From Pseudomonadota bacterium (GTDB lineage: Bacteria > Pseudomonadota > Gammaproteobacteria > GRL18): a stretch of 8,511 nucleotides of DNA. Each line of letters begins with the position of its first letter. The stretch's first letter is position 1. This document shows, in pieces, positions 1 to 7,200 of the stretch. A program made the translations under genes and the position numbers. The notes under the pieces were generated by a model. That model searched no databases and was not told where the DNA came from. It saw only the letters and a program-made list of their open reading frames with translations. The stretch covers positions 1-8,511 of the forward strand of contig DAOVUE010000039.1 of the NCBI GenBank assembly GCA_030632745.1, written 5' to 3'.

Positions 1-415
1 CTTTACCGTCATCATTTGCCAGAGAAAAGTTAAGTGCATCAATGCGTGACTTGTAGGTGGAGTATACACCCATACCATGAGTCCGCCCGACAGCATGAGC
101 TGAACGGATACCCAACTCTTTCTCCAAAGGGTGAATAAAGGTGTTGAACAAGTCAAACATCATGCCTGCACTCAGCTCAATTACCTGACGTATATCTTTG
201 TTTATCAGTGTGCTGAAGAGAAGTGGTTTGCACCCATAATGCTCAGCTGTGAAATTGATCTGCTCTACTGCATCCATTGCCTTCTCTATTGAATCGATAA
301 AAGGTAAGTTGATCTGTTCAAACTCAATCGTTTCAAATTGAGTCAGCAGACTATGCCCCATCGCTTCTGCAGTAATTCCGGTTTGGTCCGAAAGAAAAAA
401 AACAGCACGTTTCAT
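1..415 (-). CDS. ppsR: PEP synthase regulatory protein PpsR (bifunctional kinase/pyrophosphorylase), N-terminal half, cut by window edge
   Basis: This is the N-terminal 138 residues of a DUF299-family regulator. Family members are about 270 residues, so roughly half is present and the rest lies beyond position 1. The family inactivates PEP synthase by ADP-dependent phosphorylation of a threonine next to the catalytic histidine, and reactivates it by phosphate-dependent dephosphorylation with release of pyrophosphate. Visible signatures are the start MKRAVFFLSDQTGITAEAMG, corresponding to the family's SDGTGITAE region, then the NLPF segment, the KPLLFSTL strand and the GRTHGMGVY block near residue 118. 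The nucleotide-binding GxSRxGKTP loop would fall outside the window. The ATG at 415 is the first start codon after the ppsA stop. No convincing Shine-Dalgarno is visible, so translation may be coupled to ppsA, 42 bases upstream on the same strand. The identification is firm because of the adjacent ppsA. Confidence 0.95.
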   Translation of the reverse strand, partial: MKRAVFFLSDQTGITAEAMGHSLLTQFETIEFEQINLPFIDSIEKAMDAVEQINFTAEHYGCKPLLFSTLINKDIRQVIELSAGMMFDLFNTFIHPLEKELGIRSAHAVGRTHGMGVYSTYKSRIDALNFSLANDDGK

Positions 416-457
416 AGCGTATAGTGCAGTTCTGTCAACACAAGATAAACCTGACTC

Positions 458-2833
458 TTATTCATTGATTTCTCCTGCTAAAAACTGTCCAGTCTGAACC
501 ATACTGTCAGGATTAAGAGATATGCTGGTGATACCCTCCTCCAGTAACCATTTTGCAAAGTCGGGATGATCAGACGGACCCTGACCACAGATTCCTACAT
601 ATTTACCCTGTTTACTGCAGGCATCAATGGCAAGATGAAGCATTTTCTTTACTGCGGGATCCCGTTCATCAAAAGCATGTGCGATTAATCCTGAGTCACG
701 ATCCAGACCTAAAGTAAGCTGTGTCATATCGTTAGAACCGATGGAGAAACCATCGAAGTATTCCAGAAACTCATCAGCCAGAACCGCATTTGAAGGAAGT
801 TCACACATCATGATGATGCGCAGAGCATTTTTACCTCTCTCCAGGCCATTTTCTGCAAGCAGTCGGATCACCTCTCCGGCCTCAGTGAGTGTACGCACAA
901 AGGGGATCATAATCTCTATATTGGCAAAGCCCATCTCGTCACGCACCCGTTTGAGAGCATGGCATTCCAATTCAAAAGCACGTCTAAAATCTGATGAGAT
1001 ATATCGCGATGCACCTCTGAAGCCTATCATGGGATTTTCCTCAACAGGCTCATATTTATCACCACCAAGCAGATTGGCATATTCGTTGGATTTAAAATCA
1101 GACATCCGGACAATAACCGGCTTGTGGGCAAATGCAGCAGCCAACGTACTGATACCTTCAACCAGGCGGTCAATATAAAAACTGACCGGATCAGCATATG
1201 CACCCGTGAGCTTAGTAATTTTTTGCTGCAGTTCGGGGCTTTGCTGATCAAACTCCAGTAATGCCTTAGGATGAATACCTATCATGCGGTTAATAATAAA
1301 TTCAACACGGGCAAGACCTATGCCTTCATTGGGTATACCGGCAAAATCGAAGGCACAATCAGGATTGCCTACATTCATCATCAGCTTAACAGGCAAATCG
1401 GGGACTACATCTGCCCGGGTTTGCTGAATATTGAAGTCAAGCAGTCCCTGATAAATGAAGCCGCTATCGCCTTCGGCACAGGAGACTGTCAATTGATCAC
1501 CATCCCGTAACACTTCAGTCGCATTACCACATCCGACTACTGCCGGAATGCCCAGCTCTCTGGCAATAATTGCCGCATGACAGGTACGCCCGCCACGGTT
1601 GGTTACTATGGCTGATGCCCGTTTCATTACCGGCTCCCAATCAGGATCAGTCATATCAGTAACCAGAATATCACCGGCCTGGACACTATCCATTTTTGAG
1701 ACATCCTTGACCAGGCGGGCTTTACCTGAACCAATACGACTACCGATAGCACGCCCCTCACAAACAATTTTGCTTTTTTCATTAAGCTGATAGCGTTTAA
1801 TGACATATTGGCTTTCACGACTCTTAACTGTCTCAGGTCGAGCCTGCACGATATAAATCTCACCGTCATCTCCATCGAGAGCCCATTCAATATCCATCGG
1901 ACACTGGTAGTGATTTTCGATGGCCATGGCCTGAGCAGCAAGGGATTCTAATTGAGCATCATTGAGACAGTATCTGCTCCGATCCGGAGCGGGCACATCG
2001 ACTGTCTTGATAGTACGTCCAATAGTAGAATTATCATCATAGATCATTTTCAACATCTTGCTGCCCAGTATACGTCGCAGTACTGCAGGACGTCCTGCCT
2101 GTAAGGTTTCTTTATGGACATAGAACTCATCAGGGTTAACCGCCCCCTGCACTACCGCTTCTCCCAGGCCGTAAGACCCGGTTATCAGCACCACATCTTT
2201 AAATCCGGACTCGGTATCAAGGGTAAACATCACCCCGCTTGCTCCTGTTTCGGATCGCACCATCCGCTGAATTCCTGCGGATAGTGCGATTTCAGTTCGT
2301 TCAAAGCCTTTGTGGACTCGATAGGAGATAGCACGGTCATTGTAGAGCGAAGCATAGACATGTTTGACGGCTGAGAGAATGCTATCAATCCCCTGTACAT
2401 TGAGGAATGTCTCCTGCTGACCAGCAAATGAGGCTTCAGGCAGGTCCTCTGCTGTTGCAGATGAGCGCACTGCCACAACAGCTCCGTCATCGAGATCTTT
2501 AGACATGGTATCATAGGCATAACGAATAGAATTTTCCAGATCTTCAGGAAAAGGAGTCTCTATTATCCAGTGACGAATCGTCTTTCCTGTATCGACCAGG
2601 GCATTAATATTATCAATATTCAATACGGACAGGAGAGCATCAATTCTATCGCCAAGACCATCATGCATAAGAAATCGTCGAAAAGCTACAGCTGTTGTAG
2701 CAAAACCATCTGGTACCTTTACGCCTGCAGTTGAGAGTGAATTGATCATTTCTCCCAATGAGGCATTCTTACCACCGACACGCAGTACATCGGATATGCC
2801 CAATGATTTAAAGCTAATAATATTTTCGCTCAC
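458..2833 (-). CDS. ppsA: Phosphoenolpyruvate synthase (pyruvate, water dikinase)
   Basis: Cytosolic gluconeogenic enzyme that converts ATP, pyruvate and water to PEP, AMP and phosphate. From the GTG start it has 791 residues, against 792 in E. coli. Domains in order: an N-terminal ATP-grasp domain (about 15-335) with [10 protein letters not shown] and MDIEWA...VQARPET; a swivelling phosphohistidine domain (about 360-460) with [17 protein letters not shown], where His419 is the phosphorylated residue and Thr417 is the expected PpsR target; and a C-terminal PEP/pyruvate TIM barrel with [18 protein letters not shown] and ICGQGPSD, where Cys749 is the expected catalytic acid. No key residue is missing. 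I chose GTG at 2833 because AAGGGG lies six bases upstream and the length matches the family. A TTG at 2863 would add ten residues not expected in the family and has no better ribosome site. ppsR follows 42 bases downstream, in the same frame after a single TAA. Confidence 0.97.
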   Translation of the reverse strand: MSENIISFKSLGISDVLRVGGKNASLGEMINSLSTAGVKVPDGFATTAVAFRRFLMHDGLGDRIDALLSVLNIDNINALVDTGKTIRHWIIETPFPEDLENSIRYAYDTMSKDLDDGAVVAVRSSATAEDLPEASFAGQQETFLNVQGIDSILSAVKHVYASLYNDRAISYRVHKGFERTEIALSAGIQRMVRSETGASGVMFTLDTESGFKDVVLITGSYGLGEAVVQGAVNPDEFYVHKETLQAGRPAVLRRILGSKMLKMIYDDNSTIGRTIKTVDVPAPDRSRYCLNDAQLESLAAQAMAIENHYQCPMDIEWALDGDDGEIYIVQARPETVKSRESQYVIKRYQLNEKSKIVCEGRAIGSRIGSGKARLVKDVSKMDSVQAGDILVTDMTDPDWEPVMKRASAIVTNRGGRTCHAAIIARELGIPAVVGCGNATEVLRDGDQLTVSCAEGDSGFIYQGLLDFNIQQTRADVVPDLPVKLMMNVGNPDCAFDFAGIPNEGIGLARVEFIINRMIGIHPKALLEFDQQSPELQQKITKLTGAYADPVSFYIDRLVEGISTLAAAFAHKPVIVRMSDFKSNEYANLLGGDKYEPVEENPMIGFRGASRYISSDFRRAFELECHALKRVRDEMGFANIEIMIPFVRTLTEAGEVIRLLAENGLERGKNALRIIMMCELPSNAVLADEFLEYFDGFSIGSNDMTQLTLGLDRDSGLIAHAFDERDPAVKKMLHLAIDACSKQGKYVGICGQGPSDHPDFAKWLLEEGITSISLNPDSMVQTGQFLAGEINE

Positions 2834-2839
2834 AACAGT

Positions 2840-2845
2840 CCCCTT
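2840..2845 (-). promoter_or_regulatory. Ribosome binding site deciding the ppsA GTG start
   Basis: The minus strand reads AAGGGG, then a six-base spacer, then GTG at 2833-2831. This favours the GTG over the TTG at 2863. The nearest upstream ATG, at 2867, is followed almost at once by a stop codon and cannot encode ppsA. Confidence 0.7.
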
Positions 2846-2982
2846 ATTAAAAAACTCAATCAAGCATTTATATCCGCTCTAATTACATGCCCCATTAATC
2901 CGGCATCCTAAATTAAAATTACATTTAATATTTTCAGACAATTTATAGGGCTATTAATTATTAGTCAATTTAATTATTTTAA

Positions 2983-3013
2983 TATTTAGTATTTATTTAA
3001 TTAATACTAAATA
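2983..3013. repeat. Perfect 11-bp inverted repeat, candidate operator
   Basis: The arms TATTTAGTATT (2983-2993) and AATACTAAATA (3003-3013) are exact reverse complements separated by nine bases. Their centres are 20 bp apart, about two helical turns, as expected for a dimeric regulator binding one face of the DNA. It lies about 150 bases upstream of ppsA. No run of T follows on either strand, so a terminator is unlikely. The AT-rich background raises the chance of coincidental palindromes, but each arm contains a G or C at the matching position. The regulator is unknown. Confidence 0.5.
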
Positions 3014-3055
3014 ATCTTAGTCAAAACCATCCCCACTGCCATTATTCTAAATTAA

Positions 3056-3113
3056 CAGTTGAATCGTAGCGAGAAAGACTACCAAAAGTAGGCTTTCGTA
3101 GTAGATTTAACTG
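3056..3113 (+). other. 58-nt imperfect stem-loop, possible structured leader RNA
   Basis: The outer stem pairs 3056-3065 (CAGTTGAATC) with 3104-3113 (GATTTAACTG), ten pairs including one G-U. An internal loop (GTAGCGA at 3066-3072 opposite GTAGTA at 3098-3103) leads to an inner stem, GAAAG (3073-3077) with CTTTC (3093-3097). One A/G mismatch and CTAC/GTAG follow, closed by a CAAAA loop (3083-3087). The G-U pair becomes an A/C mismatch on the opposite strand, which weakly favours plus-strand RNA. No clean U-run follows. It could be a leader element of the rnfB-like gene if transcription starts upstream, a small RNA, a remnant of a repeat element, or chance. Confidence 0.4.
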
Positions 3114-3143
3114 ATTTATTTAGGATTATTCCAGCTGCACTAC

Positions 3144-3176
3144 TCAGGCCGGAATCAGGCCGGAATCAGGCCGGAA
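3144..3176. repeat. Three exact tandem copies of an 11-bp GC-rich unit
   Basis: The unit TCAGGCCGGAA occurs three times in direct succession with no mismatch and runs into eight consecutive A bases (3175-3182). It is an island of G and C in an otherwise AT-rich spacer. The period is near one helical turn, so the copies would present the same face to a protein. It could be an iteron-like binding array or a slippage-prone microrepeat. Confidence 0.75.
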
Positions 3177-3225
3177 AAAAAACGTAATATTAACCAGAGC
3201 CATATATTAGTGAATAGGAATATCT

Positions 3226-3246
3226 ATTATTAATATTTTTAATAAT
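3226..3246. repeat. 8-bp AT-only inverted repeat upstream of the rnfB-like gene
   Basis: ATTATTAA (3226-3233) and TTAATAAT (3239-3246) are perfect inverted arms around a five-base spacer, and they overlap the Fur-like site. In such AT-rich sequence this may be coincidental. Confidence 0.35.
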
Positions 3247-3256
3247 AATCATTAAA
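3238..3256. promoter_or_regulatory. Fur-box-like site
   Basis: By eye, 14 of 19 positions match the classical consensus GATAATGATAATCATTATC, including an unbroken ten-base match that covers the ATAATCATTA core. It lies about 70-90 bases before the ATG of the rnfB-like gene, a sensible place for an operator. The two plus-strand genes together would need about seven [4Fe-4S] clusters, so iron control is plausible. The background is so AT-rich that many positions match by composition alone. Confidence 0.3.
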
Positions 3257-3326
3257 ATAATTTAAATGACTAATAATAAAAAAAACTGTACATTGTGTAA
3301 GACTTATTGTTAATAAAAAGATTATT

Positions 3327-4232
3327 ATGGACTTTACTAGCGAATCAATTAATCAATTATTACTGACTGCTACTTTTATGGCTAGCCTGGGCATATTTCT
3401 TGCCATTCTATTGTCTTTTGCCAACCGCCACCTATATGTTTTTGAAGATCCCCGTATTGATGAAGTTGAAGAATTACTCCCCCATGCTAATTGTGGTGCC
3501 TGCGGTACCCCCGGTTGTCGTCCATTTGCTGAAGCTTTAGTCGCCCATGAAGTTGACCCGGGACTTTGTACCGTAAATGCCACAGAGATGAATCAGGTAA
3601 TTGCTGATTTTCTGGGAGTAGAAGTGATTCAACATGAACAACAGGTTGCTCGCCTTGCCTGTGCCGGCGGCAGTCATGTGGCTCATACCCGGGCTAATTA
3701 TGAAGGCTTAAAAACCTGTCGTGCCGCAGCTTTAGTCTCCGGCGGAGGCAAGGGCTGCAGCTGGGCCTGCCTGGGTTTGGAAGACTGCGGCACAGTATGT
3801 GATTTTGATGCAATAAACTTCAATAAATTCAGTTTGCCAGTGGTTGATGCCGATCTTTGTACCGCCTGCGGGGACTGCGTGACTGAATGTCCAAAAGATT
3901 TATTCTCACTGCAGTCCATCAGTCATAAATTATGGGTTGCCTGTAATAATAAAGATAATATGGATGAAAGTGAGGCACATTGTGATGTTGCCTGTAATGC
4001 CTGTAGTCGTTGTGTCAGTGATGCACCGGAAGGATTAATTACCATACAAAGCAGTCTGGCGACGATTAATTATACAAAAAATGGACTGGCTTCCAAAATT
4101 GCTATAGAACGCTGTCCAACCGGTGCGATAGTCTGGAAGGACTATAATAGTGAGTCTCAACGGGGTCATCAATCCCGGAAAATTATCCGCAAAGAACCGA
4201 TTCATAGAATTGAACCTTTGCCCAGAGTTTAA
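3327..4232 (+). CDS. rnfB: RnfB-like membrane-anchored polyferredoxin, orphan from other rnf genes
   Basis: A 301-residue protein with the RnfB plan. An N-terminal membrane helix (about 10-32) is followed by the RnfB Fe-S domain C56-x2-C59-x4-C64-x16-C81, in the context NCGACGTPGCRPFAEAL. The C-terminal part resembles the extended RnfB of clostridia and sulfate reducers: C144-x3-C148-x5-C154-x3-C158 and C178-x2-C181-x2-C184-x3-C188-P supply two [4Fe-4S] clusters, and C223, C226, C229 with C263-P supply one more. About four clusters are expected in all. The last ferredoxin unit is half degenerate: the fourth cysteine of its first motif is Ala233, and the first three of its second motif are absent. 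The expected role is electron transfer between soluble ferredoxin-level donors and a membrane partner. No rnfA, C, D, G or E is in the window; nifJ follows after 40 bases. The ATG has only a weak AAAAAG upstream. Family membership is firm, but membership of a true Rnf complex is not. Confidence 0.85.
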   Translation: MDFTSESINQLLLTATFMASLGIFLAILLSFANRHLYVFEDPRIDEVEELLPHANCGACGTPGCRPFAEALVAHEVDPGLCTVNATEMNQVIADFLGVEVIQHEQQVARLACAGGSHVAHTRANYEGLKTCRAAALVSGGGKGCSWACLGLEDCGTVCDFDAINFNKFSLPVVDADLCTACGDCVTECPKDLFSLQSISHKLWVACNNKDNMDESEAHCDVACNACSRCVSDAPEGLITIQSSLATINYTKNGLASKIAIERCPTGAIVWKDYNSESQRGHQSRKIIRKEPIHRIEPLPRV

Positions 4233-4260
4233 CCCGGACTAAATCTGTGTAAAAAATCTG

Positions 4261-4266
4261 AAGGAC
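4261..4266 (+). promoter_or_regulatory. Ribosome binding site of the nifJ-family gene
   Basis: AAGGAC lies six bases before the ATG at 4273. It supports this start over the in-frame ATGs at 4354 and 4360, which are nearer to where canonical NifJ proteins begin. The result is an N-terminal extension of about 28 residues. Confidence 0.75.
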
Positions 4267-4272
4267 ATTAAT

Positions 4273-7200
4273 ATGTTTGACAAAATTCGCGACAACCTTC
4301 GTGACAACCTTGCAAAAAATAGTGAAAAAGAATTTCCCTATCCCGGAAAACGCATGGCGATGGACGGCAATGGTGCGGTGATAATGTGTGAACGTGAAGC
4401 TTCAGATGCTGCCGGTGCCTATCCTATTACCCCTTCTACTCAAATGGGAGAATACTGGGCTGAAGAAGTGGCTAAAGGACATGTCAATACCTCTGAACGA
4501 CCACTGATTTTTATCGAGCCTGAGAGTGAACATGCCGCTGCTGCTGTTACAGCAGGTTTGTCCATGACAGGACTTCGTGCCGTTAATTTCTCCTCAGCAC
4601 AGGGTGTTGCATTCATGCATGAATCGCTCTATGCCGCTGTGGGTAAGAGGCTGCCTTATGTTTTAAATATCGGCTGCCGGGCGATTACGAAAGCCAGTCT
4701 GAATGTTCATTGCGGACATGATGATTATCATTGTGTCGATGATACGGGTTTTATTCAGGTCATGGCCAGAGATGCTCAGGAAGCAGCAGATCTAAATCTG
4801 ATTATGCGAAAACTGGCCGAATTGTCGCTCAATCCGGCCATTGTTGCTCAGGATGGATTTCTAACCACCCACCTGATTGAATCACTGCAGGTCCCTGAAC
4901 GCCAGCTGATTGAAAAATATCTGGGATTTCCAGAAGATATCATCGCCTGCCCAACCCCTGCACAACAAATGATATATGGTGATACGCGTCGTCGTATTCC
5001 ACTATCCTGGGATGTCGATAACCCGGTTTCTACCGGCAGCGTTCAAAATCAGGATGCTTATATGCAGACTGTTGCTGCCCAGCGTCCCTATTTTTTTGAT
5101 CATATCAATGAACTGGCTGAACAGGCCATGGAAGATTATTATCAACTCACCGGCAGGCATTATGAGCGCATTGGATGTTATAAAACTGAGGATGCCGACT
5201 ATCTGATTGTGGCTCAGGGCAGTGTGGTGGTTCAGGCAGAAGCCGTGGCAGATTACTTACGTCAGACCCGAAAAATAAAATTGGGTGTGGTTAATATGCG
5301 TTTCTATCGACCCTTTCCAGGTGATCTATTAGGAAAAATTTTCAAAGGCAAGAAAGGAGTTACTGTCATTGAGCGGACGGACCAGCCGCTTGCTGAAGAT
5401 TTACCACTGGTCAGAGAAATTCGTGCCGCACTCAGTAAGTGTAGTGATAACAATGTAGCTGATGGTGAAAACAAACCCTATCCTGACTATGATACTTATA
5501 GCAAAACCACAGACAAACCCAGAATATTCTCTGGAGCCTTTGGCCTGGGCAGCCGCGACTTACAACCCAGTGCCTTAATTGGTGTATTCGAAAACATGCT
5601 GCCCGAAGGTAGAAAACTACCCTTCTTCTACTTATCAATTGATTTTGTTCATGGCAAAGCTGATTCTCCAAAACAGGAAATCTACCAGCAAAAATTACTC
5701 GATGCTTACCCTGACCTGGCTGATCTATCATTAACAGGCAGTGAAAATCCCAATTTAATGCCCGAACATTCAATTACTTTACGCATGCATTCTGTTGGCG
5801 GCTGGGGTGCAATTACCACCGGTAAAAACTTGTCAATGACGCTGTTTGATCTATTGGGCTATCATATTAAATCCAATCCGAAATATGGTTCTGAGAAAAA
5901 AGGACAGCCAACGACTTATTACCTGTCAGCAGCACCGGAACGGATTAAAGTGAATTGTGAATATCATTATATTGATATTGTACTATCCCCCGATCCCAAT
6001 GTATTTGAACATTCCAATCCCCTTTTTGGTCTGAAAAAAGGCGGGGCTCTGGTGATTCAAAGTAATTTGACTTCAGCCGGCGAAATCTGGGATTCCTTTC
6101 CGTTAAAATCCCGTAAGGAGATCATTGAAAAAGAGATTCATGTTTTTTATGTCGATGGATTTAAAATTGCCAGGGAAGAAGCAGGCAACCCTGATCTGCA
6201 ATATCGTATGCAGGGTACCGCATTCCAGGGTGCATTTTTTGTGGCTTCTCCTTTAATGGAAGATGCGGGCTTAAATGAAAAACAATTATTCAGAGCTATT
6301 GAGGATCAATTAGAAGCAAAATTCGGCAATAAGGGTCGAGCTGTTGTTGAAGATAATCTGCGTGTTGTTAAACGCGGCTTTGATGAAACCCATGAAATCA
6401 CCAACAAATTCGTCGATGACAGTCAGTCAACGATTGTACGCAAGGTGGTTAACCTGCCTGCCCTATTGAAAAAACAAAAACAGGGTGCAGCAGATTTATC
6501 TGATATTCATCGTTTCTGGGAGCAAACCGGCAGTTTATATCTGGCTGGACAGGGCAATAGTAATATTGCGGATCCATTCCTGGCAATTAGTCAGATCCCT
6601 GCCTCTACCGGTGTTTTTCGTGATATGACTCAAATACGTTTTGAGTATCCTGAATGGAATGCTGAAAACTGTACCGCCTGTGGTGATTGTTATACGGTCT
6701 GTCCTGATAGTGCAATTCCAGGTCTGGTCAATACTGTCAGTGAAGTGTTTAACACCATAGTTACACGTATTGAAAGTGGCGGAAGCGGATCAATTGGACA
6801 TAAGACACAATTTTTACGCCGTGCTTTGCGCGATGTTGAAAAAACATTACGCAAACTAATGGAGCCAATGGGCGATAAAGCGGAAGTCAATCTATTACTT
6901 GACCAGGCCGTTTTAGAAACTCTGAAAAATTCACAGCTGGATGAACAGGAGCTGCAGACATTAGAGAATGAATTCGGCTGGTTTATGGAGATACTGGGGG
7001 ACTTTAAATTCTCATCCACAAAACCTTATTACACCAATAAGGAGAAAAAAGGTAAAGGCAGCGGCGGCCTGTTTTCAATTACGGTCAATCCCTATACCTG
7101 TAAAGGCTGTATGATATGTGTCGATGTTTGTGAAGATGATGCTTTGACGATTGAAACTCAAACCACTGACAGCATTGCAAAACTTCGTAAAGAATGGGAT

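Larger units (their letters stand above)
2834..3326. other. Divergent intergenic region between ppsA and the rnfB-like/nifJ genes
   Basis: This stretch of about 490 bases has no plausible gene on either strand and is far richer in A and T than the flanking genes. It must hold the promoters for both directions. I see no strong consensus sigma-70 promoter. On the minus strand a TATAAA-like hexamer (about 2869-2874) lies some 35 bases before the ppsA GTG but lacks a good -35. On the plus strand many AT-only hexamers before 3327 could serve as -10 elements. The structured elements, a palindrome, a stem-loop, a tandem repeat and a Fur-like site, are listed separately. No transposase remnant, tRNA or CRISPR repeat is visible. 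Confidence 0.8.

Noticed and set aside
741..1178. A 145-codon open frame on the plus strand inside ppsA
   Set aside because: It lies wholly antisense to a strongly conserved enzyme, has no recognisable domain and its codons follow the ppsA frame. The same holds for shorter open frames within ppsA, the rnfB-like gene and nifJ.
3056..3113. Rho-independent terminator
   Set aside because: No run of T follows the stem on either strand, and no gene ends nearby: both flanking genes start on either side of this spacer.
3144..3176. CRISPR array or plasmid-type iterons
   Set aside because: The units are only 11 bp and directly abutting, with no spacers, and no cas or replication gene is present.
2834..3326. 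FNR or CRP site for anaerobic control
   Set aside because: I looked for the TTGAT-N4-ATCAA and TGTGA-N6-TCACA patterns and found no acceptable match, although an oxygen-sensitive enzyme lies downstream.
3327..4232. Subunit of a complete Rnf or NADH-linked complex in this locus
   Set aside because: No other subunit of such a complex is encoded in the window; the only neighbour on the same strand is the nifJ-family gene.
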